Shown: positions 12,561 to 24,372, counted from the stretch's first letter. The stretch is 64,000 bases of DNA from Leptobrachium leishanense (GCA_009667805.1 CM019064.1:78304400-78368399); one strand, 5' to 3'. Notes: generated by a model not told the origin, from the sequence alone. Program-made: numbers and translations.

Positions 12561-13470
12561 AAACATTCTACTTTCTTTCTTACTGAGACCTTGCGGTACC
12601 TGACGACCCTGAGTTGGGCATCCTAGTTCCGCGACCTCCACTCAGAGAAGGCAACATGCCTGGTCATAAGCTTCATACCTTATGGTGGCAATATGGCTAT
12701 CTTTGTAGCTTGTAATAGCCTGCAGAGGCTGCTCTTCCAGCTGCCATACTAGAGTACACTGACATTGTGGAAGACTTATGCAATATATGATCTTATTTTG
12801 TAACCAAATCTCCTTCTTTTTTTCCTAAGTTATGGGTCTTTAAAATCTTTAAAACTATATTAATATGGAGTACTTGGAATTTTGTAAGTTGTTTCATTTA
12901 GTCTCAGGAGTACACTGTTGAAACATGCATGTTCAGGTTGAGTGCAGCCATTCTGGCTTTATAAGCAATTATAAAATCAAAGATTCTATTAGGAGCAGTA
13001 CCATGTGACATTCAGAAGAAGTCATTGGGTTAAAAAATATGTTTATGGTACCTCAGAACCCTCTGTATTCCAGTAAACAATGTAAGATTTAATTTTCATA
13101 GGAATAGTTATTGATCGGATTTGACAGAGGGCTCCCCAGACTTCATTAAAATGCAAAATTCTGACACTTCACTGGATCATTGCCAATTGGAAAGATGAAA
13201 ATGCAGCATTTATATTGCCAAATATACTTACAAATAATAAACAGCAATTGTTGAAATTACTCTAACAGTTAAAGTTTGAATACAAATTCTAAATTGTGCT
13301 AAAACACTGAAAACATATGTCCTTGTTGTCGCCAATTGAAATGAAGTAAGATGTATACAATTCCATTCACATTGTTTTGCATGAATAAAATACAATACAG
13401 AAGGAAAGAACAAAATTGAGTATTGAGTACATTCATTGAAACTAAATTGTAAGTTTAGTGTTCCCAATTA
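12561..13470. other. No recognised feature
   Basis: AT-rich sequence without a supported gene, RNA or repeat end. Confidence 0.4.
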
Positions 13471-13925
13471 AGGCTAACGAAAGACGAACACAGTCATCAC
13501 ATCCGTGTTGCCGCACAGTTTAACGTACGTCATAGCATTGATTTGTGATCAATAGAGATCAACACACGAAGTACGTGCACATCGAAGTGTGCACGCACCA
13601 CGCAGGTGGCAACGGTTGCCATTTAGGCCTCAATGTAAAAGTGCTATGACGGACGCCCAGAGTGCACCGCGTCCACGTAGCGGCCTGTGTGTGTGAGATG
13701 ATACGACGTCAGACGCAGCGCATTTGCGACGCTCAGAAGTTTTTTTCTGGCTGACTGTACCTGTCATTTAATTTTAATTAATTTTGTTTCCCATATTTCC
13801 CTTTTTTTTCTACATCCGTCAAAAATAACAGACCTTGCGGTGTCTACAGTATCTTCCATAAGTACGTCCGTCCATTATGCACCCATGCAGAGTGCGCTCA
13901 GACTAAGTTCGTCTGACATTAGCCT
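13471..13925. mobile_element. CpG-rich MITE C1
   Basis: The ends are inverted repeats: AGGCTAACGAAAGACGAAC on the left and GTTCGTCTGACATTAGCCT on the right. The flanks are TA at 13469-13470 and TA at 13926-13927. The interior is unusually rich in CpG and ACG/CGT words compared with its AT-rich surroundings. It is the same family as 19229-19647 and has no coding capacity. Confidence 0.7.
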
Positions 13926-14885
13926 TAGGGATAGAGGAAAAACAGAGGATAGAGGAGGAGTAAGAATGGTCTTGTTTCTCCTAAACCTGCTATACCCATT
14001 TTACTAGAATCAGAAAGGAGAGGCTGGACATTATTGACCTCTACAAGAAATCTTGTGAGGTATAGATTGATATAGTGGACATCCCTTTAAAGTATTTTTA
14101 GTCTGTCACTGGACGCTCTCTCTGATACTCCAGCAGAATTCCCATACGCCTGTATTACCACCTTTGGGTATGTTTTACATGGTGTCCATTGGTGGCATAT
14201 TTGTTGTACGTCATGTAACCAATCTTTGAGGTGGGGTGTAGATTCTTGGCCCCAGCATTTGGAGATAACCAATTTAGCATCATTAGTTAGACTGATCCCC
14301 AGGGATTTCTTGTATGTAGAGATATCGTGTTGTGCAAGAGATAAAAGTTAGGTGTAAAATATGGGCTGGGTCCAAATATCTCTGCACCACTGAATGTGCC
14401 CTTTGCTAGAACTTATCTAGTTTGGGACAAGCCCACCAGATGTGTAAGAAGGTAGCCTCAAGCGAATGACATCTCCAGCAAGAATTGTCCCAACCCCCAT
14501 ACATCCTTCCCAGTCTATCCGGTATCCTATACCACCTTGCCAGTATTTTGTATACGGTCTCCTGTGCCCTTGTAATGATGGGACAGCTGCATGTCAGTTG
14601 GCTGACCTTACCCCATTGGTTCCCTATCAGTGTGGTGTATAGGTTTTCCTACCATCTAATTTGAAAAAGGGTTTTATTAGACGAGAGGGACTGTAGATGC
14701 CTGTATAGAACCAAAATGCAATATCCTAGCACTGTGAGTTTGTCAAACATAATTTCAAAGGGTGTGACAGACCTTATATGTGCTTGTAAATCTAGGCTCT
14801 TGAGATGTGTTATGTGTCTGTGGTGAGGAAAAGCAGTTATAAAAGAGGTTAGTTGTGACACAGATGTATCAGTGACGGAGTCCAA
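13926..14885 (-). pseudogene. L1/Tx1-type LINE, ORF2 C-terminal fragment
   Basis: On the minus strand, roughly 14410-14590 encodes ETVYKILARWYRIPDRLG followed by CWRCHSLEATFLHIWWACPK. This is the cysteine/histidine motif region (C-x2-C-x7-H-x4-C) near the C-terminus of L1 ORF2, comparable to the CWRC...HTFWLCP block in the better copy at 33709-37511. Further upstream (14649-14885) reads into the preceding ORF2 region, and downstream (14087-14272) reads into the C-terminal tail. Frame changes and stops break the reading frame, and no EN or RT domain remains. It appears to be an old, 5'-truncated insertion. Confidence 0.75.
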
Positions 14886-15048
14886 TCACAATTCTATATT
14901 ATATATTTCCAGAAGTAAAAATAAATAAATTTGAAGTCCATTATATTATGTGTGACACCTGAATATATGAGTATACTAAACAAATAGGTGTGCGAAAGCA
15001 TACTTACTTTGTATACCAATGCCTCCTGGCTTTGTATACAAAGACATA

Positions 15049-15578
15049 CAGTCAGGTCCAGAAATATTGGGACATCGACACAATTCTAACATCTTTGGCG
15101 CTATACACCACCACAATGGAGTTGGAATGAAACAAACACAATGTGCTTTAACTGCAGACTGTCAGCTTTAATTTGAGGGTATGTACATCCAACTCAGGTA
15201 AACGGTGTAGGACTTACAGCAGTTTGTAGATGTGCCTCCCACTTGTTAAGGGACCAAAAGTAATGGGACCGAATAATAATCATAAATCAAACTTTCCCTT
15301 CTTAATACTTAGTTACAAATCCTTTGCAGTCAATCACAGCCTGAAGTCTGGAACGCATAGACATCACCAGACGTTGGGTTTCATCCCTGGTGATGCTCTG
15401 TCAGGCCTCTACTGCAACTGTCTTTAGTTCCTGCTTGTTCTTGGGGCATTTTCCCTTCAGTTTTGTCTTCAGCAGTTAAAGCACATTGTGTTTGTTTCAT
15501 TCCAACTCCATTGTGGTGGTGTAAAGAGCCAAAGATGTTAGAATTGTGTCGATGTCCCAATATTTCTGGACCTGACTG
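15049..15578 (-). mobile_element. Internally deleted Tc1/mariner element
   Basis: Long inverted repeats of about 110 bp start CAGTCAGGTCCAGAAATATT and end AATATTTCTGGACCTGACTG, and TA dinucleotides flank both ends (15047-15048, 15579-15580). The interior on the minus strand keeps only the C-terminal end of a Tc1-type transposase. A frame there reads LVMSMRSRLQAVIDCKGF and finishes in VTKY and a stop. The DNA-binding and DDE domains are deleted. It can only have moved in trans. Confidence 0.85.
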
Positions 15579-15778
15579 TATACAATGCCTTTCAAAAGTT
15601 TCTAAAACCCTTAACCAGTGCTTTTTTTCTAGGATAAAAGGTGGGAGTACTCACCATGAAGTGTCATAAAGCGTCAGGCAACATGCAGCCAATGTATACA
15701 GTCAGGGCCAAGCCATGACATTGTGTTGTCTGGCTCCAAAGATGAAATGCTGCCATCCTCTCAAACTATTCCGAGTTT

Positions 15779-15926
15779 CCGACCAACACACAGCCATGCT
15801 TACCACACAGCACCACAGCAATAAAACTCAAAGTAATGTGCAGTGTATATGACTGTATCACAGAACTACACAGTGCAACATCGTTGTTCACTTTATAATT
15901 GAAAAGTGAACAATAGTGCTGCATTA
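15779..15926 (+). repeat. Direct duplication, copy 1 (about 148 bp)
   Basis: By eye it is identical to 17348-17494. It contains a CAATAAAACTCAAAGTAATG segment related to the 40-bp minisatellite unit at 62.3 kb, and an imperfect hairpin TTGTTCACTTTATAATTG / AAAAGTGAACAA. Confidence 0.9.
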
Positions 15927-16010
15927 GATTGTAAGCTCCTATGACCAGGGCCCGCTACACCTCTTGTTTCCATCATATGTTAGTTTATCTCGTTCCCTTT
16001 GGTTAACGGT
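15927..16010 (+). repeat. L2/SINE 3' tail fragment
   Basis: It carries GATTGTAAGCTCCTATGACC and AGGGCCCGCTACACC, a 3'-UTR block common to L2/CR1-type LINEs and their SINEs. It is truncated where the minisatellite begins. A fuller copy is at 17535-17690. Confidence 0.65.
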
Positions 16011-16027
16011 TTGATTCTCTGCCCGGC

Positions 16028-16905
16028 AGGATCTGGGTCTGGGCCTTGGAGTCTGGGCCTGGGCCTTGGGGTCTGGGCCTTGGGGTCTGGGCCCTGGGTT
16101 TGGGCCTTGGGGTCTGGGCCCTGGGTCTGGGCCTTGGGGTCTGGGCCCTGGGGTCTGGGCCTTGGGGTCTGGGCCCTGGGTTTGGGCCTGGGCCCTGGGT
16201 CTGGGCCTTGGGGTCTGGACCCTGGGGTCTGGGCCCTGGACCTTGGGGTCTGGGGCCTGGGTCTGGGCCCTGGGGTCTGGGCCTTGGGGTCTGGGCCCTG
16301 GGTTTGGGCCCTGGGTCTGGTCCTTGGGGTCTGGGCCTTGAGGTCGGGGCCCTGGGTCTGGGGTCTGGGCCTTGGGGTCTGGGCCCTGGGTCTGGGCCCT
16401 GGGGTCTGGGCCTTGGGGCTTGGACCCTGGGTCTGGGCCTTGGGGTCTGGGCCTTGGGGTCTGGGTCTTGGGGTCTAGGCCCTGGGTCTGGGCCTTGGAG
16501 TCTGGGCCTGGGCCTTGGGGTCTGGGCCCAGGGTCTGGGCCTTGGGGTCTGGGTCCTGGGTTTGGGCCTTGGGGTCTGGGCCCTGGGTCTGGGCCTTGGG
16601 GTCTGGGCCCTTGGGGTCTGGGCCCTGGGGTCTGGGCCTTGGGGTCTGGGCCCTGGGGTCTGGGCTTTGGGCCCTGGGTCTGGGAATTGGGGTCTGGGCC
16701 CTGGGGTCTGGGCCTTTCGGTCTGGGCCCTGGGGTCTGGGTCTTGGGGTCTGGGCCTTGGGGTCTGGGCCCTGGGGTCTGGGTCTGGGTCTGGGCCCGGG
16801 GTCTGGGCCCTGGGGTCTGGGCCTTGGGGTCTGGGCCCTGGGTCTGGGCCCTGGGGTCTGGGCCCTGGGTCTTGGGGACTGGGCCCTGGGGTCTAGGCTG
16901 GGTCC
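16028..16905. repeat. G-rich minisatellite, 13-15 bp unit
   Basis: The array is about 880 bp of the unit GGTCTGGGCCYTGG with variants one base shorter or longer. The plus strand is strongly G-biased and has many GGG/GGGG runs at short intervals, so G-quadruplex formation is possible. Long open frames on both strands (Gly-Leu-Trp-rich or Pro-Arg-Gln-rich) are products of the repeat and not evidence of a protein. Confidence 0.95.
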
Positions 16906-17343
16906 TGGCTCACCACTCCGCTGTCTTCCTTCCTTCAGATCTTCTTTTCTTTCCCTTTTCTTCAATCTTCTTTTCTTCTCCTTTTCTTCAATCTTCCTTT
17001 CTTCTGTCTTCTTGTCTTCTTTCCGGGCCCTCCGGGCCCTCAGGCGCGCAACTTCACTGAGTGGAGGGGGCTGAGCCAAAGCAACGTGCTTGGGAGGCCC
17101 CCACACACTGCTTGGCCCCGCCCAGCCAGCCAGTGAAGCTGCCAGGAGACACAGTGTCTCCTCCGGCTCCTGCAGCAGAGACACAGCTCCGGATTCGGAC
17201 TCATCGAGTCCGATACCGGAGCTGTAAAAGGGCGATGCCACTGCCGACGGCGGCCCGGGACCCCTGGGCCCCGGCGGCCCGGGCCTCCACCAGGCCCGGG
17301 CCCCTTACGGCAGCATGGGCGTAATGCCCTGATGGCAGCCCTG
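16906..17343 (+). mobile_element. Probable hAT-like element, right-hand part
   Basis: It holds a polypyrimidine tract (about 16918-17025), then very GC-rich sequence, and ends GCCCTGATGGCAGCCCTG. Read inward this is CAGGGCTGCCATCAGGGC, which has the form of a hAT terminal repeat. No left partner terminus was found, so the element may be 5'-truncated or rearranged with the flanking duplication. Open frames here have no recognised domains. Confidence 0.4.
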
Positions 17344-17347
17344 ATTC

Positions 17348-17494
17348 CGACCAACACACAGCCATGCTTACCACACAGCACCACAGCAATAAAACTCAAA
17401 GTAATGTGCAGTGTATATGACTGTATCACAGAACTACACAGTGCAACATCGTTGTTCACTTTATAATTGAAAAGTGAACAATAGTGCTGCATTA
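17348..17494 (+). repeat. Direct duplication, copy 2
   Basis: Exact match by eye to 15779-15926, in the same orientation. It is followed by a short SINE-tail piece (17498-17534, ATTTTACCAGGAAGG) that copy 1 lacks. Confidence 0.9.
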
Positions 17495-17534
17495 TAAAGG
17501 ATAAAGGATTTTACCAGGAAGGATACATTGAGAT

Positions 17535-17690
17535 TTAGATTGTGAGCTCCCATGACCAGGGCCCGGTACACTTCATGTTTCATCATATGTTCATTTATCT
17601 CGTTCCCTTTGGTTATTGTAAAGTGCTGCAGAAACTGTTGGCGCTATATTAATGATGACAATAATAATAATAATAATAATAATTACGAAA
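17535..17690 (+). repeat. L2/SINE 3' tail with ATA microsatellite
   Basis: It has TAGATTGTGAGCTCCCATG, then TAAAGTGCTGCAGAAACTG, TTGGCGCTATATTAATG and a short AATAAT microsatellite. This is the classic end of L2/CR1-type retroelements. Confidence 0.7.
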
Positions 17691-17744
17691 ATAAAATGAA
17701 ATTAGAAAAAAATAATATACTGTATATATGTATTATTGTATTAT

Positions 17745-18091
17745 TGTTACATGAACTCTCGTCATGTTTGTAATCATTGGACAGGCCATGTTCTGGCCTT
17801 TCTTTTGACACCTCACATGACCCTTTAGCTTTTATGGATCCAGAGATACAGGGTCTATAGCGAATTAGCATTCTCTGCCCGGCATGAGGGGAACTCCCAC
17901 ATCTGACATCATCACACCCATGCGTGATGATGTCAGTGGGAGGGGAAGGGTCCCACAGGTTTAGCTGACATCCAAGAACTTCCACCATAGGGTGCAGACA
18001 TCCTCCACATCCTAGCGGAGGAGAATCTGCCTTGCTGGTAGTTGCCGGTACTGAGTACCAGACCGTACTGGCAGCAAAAAAGCCCCGCCCT
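17745..18091. mobile_element. piggyBac-like hairpin element fragment
   Basis: It shares blocks in the same order with the element at 22875-24035: a hairpin with ATCATTGGACAGGCC / GGCCTTTC, a GATGATGTCAG palindrome, then GCTGACATCCAAGA. The right end, CCCCGCCC, meets TTAA at 18092-18095. No left end is identified and nothing is coding. Confidence 0.45.
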
Positions 18092-18095
18092 TAAC

Positions 18096-19228
18096 CAATT
18101 CTCACATCATACTGACAATGGGTCTGTATATTGGTATTATCTTCTGTGTAATACCTGAAAATATTTATCTCAAAGACAAACTGATTTTGAAAAATACTAT
18201 AAATAAAAATAAGAAAAAATTTATTTATTTAGTATGCTAAAATAGTGAACCCATATGCTCTGATAGCTTCTGATAGTTTCATATATACAACACTGAATAA
18301 GTGCCCTGACAGCAATAGAGTTAGTTAATAATGACCTCTTCCAGTAAGACATGAAATTAGAGATAAGGGACACAATGAGGAAAGGGTGACAATGGCTGGA
18401 TTGGGGTGTTATGGGGTTAGAGTGGAGAATTGTGTATACTGGAAGAGAGGAAATTGTAGGTAAGGTTGAAGAAATGATATACATATTGCGAGACAGAACG
18501 TTTGATACGCTACTAGTCATTATGTATAATTATTAGTGTAGCAAAATATGGTAGAACTGGCAACTGAAGTTACAAATAGGTTACAGGATACATGGATCCG
18601 CCATGTATTTTAGACACTGGTTGTGTTGATAGATGGGCTGCCCATGGAAAGTTATGATTTGGTATGTAGAATGATTGTGGGCAATGCTGAACGATGCAAA
18701 ATGGTAATGTAATAAATAGAAACTAGAAATCATACATAATGCTGTATGATCTAGAGACTATAATAACCAACTACAGTGTGGAAAATGCAAGAACAATATG
18801 CCTCAGACTCATCGGAGTTTGGGTACAATGTGGTTAAATTATAGCTCCTTAAATTGTTATGCTGTGATCAGTGAATGAATACTTAAAGATTGTTAGAGTC
18901 CTGCAACAGAGGTCCCATCAAAATTGAAATTAAATGCAATTCTTCTTCATCTAACTGTTCAGACATATCCGAGTTTATGTTATTCAATGAGTTAATTGTC
19001 GCCATGCTTTCAGCCCCGTTCTGTTTCTTTCAACTGGTTAATTTTCTGGCTGGTATCAGCTTTGATGGTGTCGAACCAAAGCGTTCTTTGACAGCCAGGT
19101 TTTCTCTTTCGATTAAGTATTGCAAGCATAATATCCTTCTTCAGGGACATTTGGCCGTGACATGGCCAAAATACGCAAGTCTAAATGCTCCCAAGAGCAA
19201 TTAACCAGGCACTATTACTCAGATACTA
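18096..19228. other. No recognised feature
   Basis: AT-rich sequence with short open frames only. No repeat end or gene is supported. Confidence 0.4.
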
Positions 19229-19647
19229 AGGCTAGGGTCAGACGAACGCATTTTTCGCGAAAAGTGCGGTCGAACGAACGGACGTATTTTTTCACGAAAT
19301 ACGCGTTAGCGGTCATACGATGCGCATTTTCGTCCGTGATTTTGTACGGATCATCAATAAAACACTTTTTGTGTCTGGACGTTATGTTATCCGGTCATTA
19401 GCAGCGTCTGATGTCTCCCAATCACGCAAACACGCCGCTATGCGGACGCAGCGCACTCTGTACGTCAGTAGTAGTGGTTTGACGTTCTCGAAAAAATGCG
19501 TTCGTTTGCCACTTGCGTTGCACGGTCGAACTTTCGTGCGGCCGTTCGTCGTGTGTTCCCCGGCATTGGACGTCATTTGCTGCTAGCACGGCCGTGATTT
19601 CGTGCGGCTAAACGCACGTTAAAACTGCGTTCGTCTGACGCTAGCCT
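19229..19647. mobile_element. CpG-rich MITE C2
   Basis: Inverted ends AGGCTAGGGTCAGACGAACG and CGTTCGTCTGACGCTAGCCT match almost perfectly. It is flanked by TA on the left and AA on the right. The interior has very high CpG content and CGAA/TTCG words. Overlapping open frames on both strands follow from the scarcity of stops in this composition. Confidence 0.75.
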
Positions 19648-19850
19648 AAGACATAATGACTGAAGTGATGCAGGACATGACCTTAAATTTCATATCCAAA
19701 ACAACACCAAAGAAGTGTAGGGAGAGGATGTCCATTCCTAAAAAGCATGTGTTTTCCAACATTAGAAGAAAACAAGGCACTGTGAACAGGTTAGGCAACT
19801 AAAATCAATCTTTTTCTTATATTGTAAAACTTCGGGGGAGAAAATATGGT

Positions 19851-20545
19851 GGCCCATATTACAAACTTCACGCTAAAACAGGGATGCTAAGGAGAAACAC
19901 CTGCGCCTGCAGGTTTCTCCTTAGCGTCTCCGTTTTAGTGTGATTTTATGGTGCCGGCACTAATCCAGCAGCCTGCACTGTAACCCGGTGCTAAGCCTCA
20001 GGATGCTTGCGGCAGTGCTAAGCCTCAGGATGCTCGCGGCAGCGCTAAGCGCCATGGCAAGCATCCCCTCCATGGAGTCCATAGGGCTCCATTGAGACTG
20101 CTGCTGCCGGTCACAGGTCAACGTAGTGATCTACAGAGGGAGACTGGGGGACTTATTTCCCCAGTCTTTCACTGTCCCTGGCGGCAAGAAGGAGCGGATG
20201 GAGCCGCTGTTTTCGCTGCGGGGTGGAAGGTGAGTATGTGATTGTCTGGGAGGATTTTCTGCTGGTGCTAATGGATTCCGCAGAAGCAGTTAACCGCAGC
20301 GGGACAGTAATTAGCGTTAGGATTTTGTAATCTAATGCTAATTAACACTTTGCGCCCCCCATGTTAAGCATAGGGAGAGGAAAGTACAGTAACTTCGAGC
20401 TGAAAAGCACAAGATCCGAATCGCTAATGTTTGGATTGCAAACATTCGGATTGCAATATGGTGCACCCGCGGTACGGCCACCAGAGATAACCTTAAGGCT
20501 CACACAGGTGAGCGCTAACCTTAGCGTTATGATTGTAATAGGGCC
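19851..20545 (+). mobile_element. Harbinger-like element H4
   Basis: The left end is GGCCCATATTACAAACTTC; the right end read inward is GGCCCTATTACAATC. Just inside the left end is a hairpin (19869-19942) with CTAAGGAGAAAC / GTTTCTCCTTAG arms. A short direct repeat, GCTAAGCCTCAGGATGCT, occurs twice at about 19990-20035. Related copies are 12060-12560 (same orientation) and 52100-53300 (reversed). Confidence 0.65.
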
Positions 20546-22538
20546 CAGTAACTGTATAAATCAGAGTTTGTAATGGTAAGCATTTTTTAATTGAATTTGC
20601 CTCCAACATGCCTTTAGTGAAATCCTAAACTACAAATTTCAGGGAAAATGAATGGCTTTTCCCAGATTTTGCAATTAAGAGAATTATTCAGACCCCCAAT
20701 GGTTAATTGTGGCTGAGGACCAGGTTAATTGATATTTACCAGCTAGAGGAAAATTTATTTTTTTGACCTTGAAGAAGAAGTAGAAGTAAATCTAATGGCT
20801 GATTCGTGGGGGAGTTAGTGAAAAAGAAGAAAGAGTCCTATGGTTCTATTCTTTACTTCGTATCAAAAATGTAACATTGTATTAGCTAAAGAAGAATGTA
20901 ATTACAGTATATTAGATTATTTTGCTTTATAATTTTATCTTGGCCTTAATTTTGTCAATTCAGTTTTCAGTTGTCCTTAATGCACTATTATTGATACATG
21001 TAGTCTAGCATAAGCTATTTGATCATGTCTCATCACACTACAGACCTGATACATCAAACTTTAAAGCCTAATAGGGTGTTTCTCCTCACAGCGTGTATTG
21101 TTAGAATACATCAGCACAATGCCTCGTGAGCCATCAACAATTAATACTGAGACCTGTAACCCTTCGACTATTTACTCTAAAATTAGAATCACACATCAGA
21201 GGAGTGTACCTGACAGATGCTATATGTCACTTTTGCCACTAGATTACAAACAGGAGAATATCTGACGACAAAATGCGGTGCATATAAAAAATATTGCTGC
21301 AAACCATCTTTGCTTTGATTTTTACAATGAATGTAAAAATTAAAGCAATGAAAAATTCTCCTTTGTTTTAGACATATATATTTGAAATATATAGTAGATA
21401 TGTGTGGGTAACAGGGTGATGATCTTCCGCTGTTTGGAATTTCACTTCAAAGCAGAAGCGTTAAATTAAATAGAATGATATCAGGGGTTAGAGATTTTTA
21501 CAGGCAGCAGATCTATGATCACTTACAACTTGTCCATGTTAGGAGCTGGATTAAGGCATGATCAAATGGGAGAATAACCGTTAAGGTCAAGGACTAAAGA
21601 ACTAAAACACTCTTTCATTCTTCTAATAACAATGCAGACGGAATGCTAGCCAAATACCGCACCATTATTTGATTCTCACATAAGAGGACTGCCTAGGCTC
21701 TGAGATCTAATTTCAATTCTTTCCTTTAATAAACCACACTCCCAGAGGAGACTACTAGATGCTATTAGACAATTTACATTTCACTTTTAGACAGTAAGCA
21801 CAATATTTACTCTGCAAAAGGTCAGTTATGGGGATTCTGGTGAGATTTGTTGGAAACGGAGACTCAATTTGTACTGAATTCAAAGAGGAGTCGATTATTC
21901 GGGCTTCTAAAACCAACAGACACTACCCCATCGGCTAAACACTGTTTAATCTATGAGAACTTTGAAATTAAAGCCTTATCTATTTGTCTCGAATGCAGAA
22001 TTGCAAGCAGGAATGGTCTTCTCATACAGAAAACTACGCAAAATTTTAAATTGCGCTCATTTTACAGCCTTATGGCACAATTCTCTTTCCACGCAGCCTT
22101 TTATTCTTAATTGGCATAATATGTAGTGACTATTTTAATAAAGAGATTATTATCACAAAAATTGTCTAAAAAAACATAAACATATATTCTTTAAACCCTT
22201 CAAAAACAAGATCGAGTATACTCTATATGCAAGGCACCTGCTGGTGCCCCAATATCGAGTATCCTCAACGTGGGCTAATACTGGAGCAATGCAAAGGAAA
22301 TAAAATGTTTTGCAAACAAAATCAATTTGCAAATTCTCCCAAACCTTCAGCACCTTGGGCGTGATACCCAACGTGCCAAAACGGTTGAAACAGCTTGGGT
22401 TCCTTTCTTTTTTACAAAAACGAAATGATCAAAGTTGTATTATGGAGATGTAATTTTGCTACTTGGCCAGCAGATGGAGACATCGGCCTGTCAAATAATG
22501 AATAAATTTGAAACTCTGCTTTTGATATTTGAATCTAT
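20546..22538. other. No recognised feature
   Basis: About 2 kb of AT-rich sequence. The longest open frame (21847-22110, 87 codons) has no recognisable domain. I see no repeat termini. Confidence 0.4.
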
Positions 22539-22718
22539 CAGGGTTATTCAGAGAGAGGTGAAAACCAGGAGAATGACTGGAGAAGTGAAAATTCTAGGTC
22601 AAAATAGCTTATTTGAAAAGTGAGATAAATGGGAGAATTTTTCTGGTTTGGCTATTTTGACCTAGAATTTTCACTTCTCCAGTCATTCTCCTGGTTTTCA
22701 CCTCTCTGAATAATCCTT
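22539..22718. mobile_element. Foldback MITE M1 (family A ends)
   Basis: Two arms of about 75 bp are almost perfectly complementary, with outer ends CAGGGTTATTCAGAGAGAGG and CCTCTCTGAATAATCCTT. The arms include AAAACCAGGAGAATGACTGG and its complement. A 3-bp direct repeat TAT flanks the element (22536-22538, 22719-22721). The outermost bases match the family A TIR. A sister copy is at 60025-60206. Confidence 0.9.
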
Positions 22719-22874
22719 TATATTTAAAGCACAATTTCAATGTATGTATAATGCAAGTTTGTTTTCCAGTGGCAATGGACTTATTTAGAACAAATTGGCA
22801 GTGAAGGGTTAATTAATGTGTACAAGATCAAAGTCTGTATTAAAAGCAGAGCTCCTTTATACTTTTGTTTTTAA

Positions 22875-24035
22875 CCCTTTCGCTGCTGAGCCTTTTCCCA
22901 CCTCTGTGCTGAGCTCATTTTCACCGGTTTCGCTCATCATGTTTAACCGCGTTTTGAAGCCTTATTTTAATATATGACCCAGACATATTATATATCGCTC
23001 TTTCCGGCAGACTGTGCAGATTCATAATACGTCATTATTATATGTATACGTTATGTCATGTCTGTATATTATAACAGAAAATGCAATAAAATTAGAATTT
23101 TCAATAATTTACAATGTGTAAAGTGTTTTTTTTCACATTTTAAAATGCGATCGTTTGCGGTTATATTTTCTATGGGGTGCGCTTGTTAAAAAAATTAGAA
23201 ATGAGGAATCGTTACTTTTTTGGGGAAAATTACGTGTTTTTTAGCAAACGCCCCCATACAAAAAATCGTTAGTGCAGCATCATTGTTCACATTATAATTG
23301 AAATGGGAACAATATTGTTGCACTAATAAATCTAAAAAAAAAAAAACTTTTTAAAAAAAAAAAAAAAATTTATTTTTTTTTGTTTTACATTTTTTTTACA
23401 TTTTACATGGTCATGTTTGGTATCATTGGAAAGGCCACGCTCTGGCCGTTCCAATGATAGCAAAGATTAACTCCTAGCTGTCACGGATCGGGAGATATCC
23501 ACTATAGGTGGCAGCAAGGGGTTAATTTCAAAACTGGCGCCATCGCGCTCTGCGCGATGACGCCAGTCATTAGGGGGATATCCCGGAAGCTTGGCCGACA
23601 TCCAAGATGTCGGCCAGCTCCTGAGGGGACCGCGACACAGCGATCCAGCCCCCTAGGGGTTAAAGACAGCCGCCGCTTGGAAGGGCAGGCTGTGCCCTTC
23701 CAGGCGGTGCCTGCCTTTAATCGCTGGCCCATGGGGAAGGGGAGGGGGAGAGGTCCGAAGGACCTTCCCCCCCTCCCCTTCAGGCACCTTCCCTGCAATG
23801 GCGGGGGGGTGCCTGAAATAGACGTCATCGCGCATGCGCGATGACGCCTATCGTGCCCGCCGGGGTCCCGGAGGCTGGGCTGACATCGATGATGTCAGCC
23901 CGCACCGGGGGGCCGAGCGGTCAGCCGGAATACCGGCTGATCGCGGCTGCAAAGGGAGGACGCGCTCAGCGCGTCCTCCGCAGCAAAGTACCAATGCGGT
24001 TGGACGCGCTGAGCGCGTCCACCGCATTGAAGTGG
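22875..24035. mobile_element. piggyBac-like non-autonomous element with stacked palindromes
   Basis: TTAA lies at both edges (22871-22874, 24036-24039). The left end is CCCTTTCGCTGCTGAGCC, and the right end read inward starts CCACTTCAATGCGG. A C-rich start after TTAA is typical of piggyBac elements. From 23400 to 24035 there is a series of strong palindromes, including CATCGCGCTCTGCGCGATG, GACATCGATGATGTC, GGACGCGCTCAGCGCGTCC and GGACGCGCTGAGCGCGTCC. Poly-A/T runs sit near 23331-23400. There is no transposase. Assignment to piggyBac rests on the TTAA and end sequence only. Confidence 0.6.
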
Positions 24036-24372
24036 TTAAATAAAGTGAATAAATAAAAATATATATAAATACTTATCTGATTATATTATCTCACTGATAT
24101 TGTACTGGACTTCTTATACCAATGCATTAATAATATCCCTCTGGCTTACACTGTCACATATTAAATGACATTCTAGAATTACTATCATACTGTCATTGTA
24201 ATTTGTGAACTGGGGGTTGAAAACATCCAACATACAGTATATACCAACCAGTGGCGTAACTAGAAACCTGAGGGCCCGGTGCAAGAATCCACGAAGTGCC
24301 CCCCCCCCCAAAAAAAATCGATGTATTTTTACTTATTTTTCACTGCAAAATAAAACAAAGATAGTATTGCCT

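Noticed and set aside
16003..17241. 412-codon open frame on the minus strand (Pro/Arg/Gln-rich)
   Set aside because: It is a translation of the G-rich minisatellite; similar long frames exist in other frames and on the other strand, so openness comes from the repeat.
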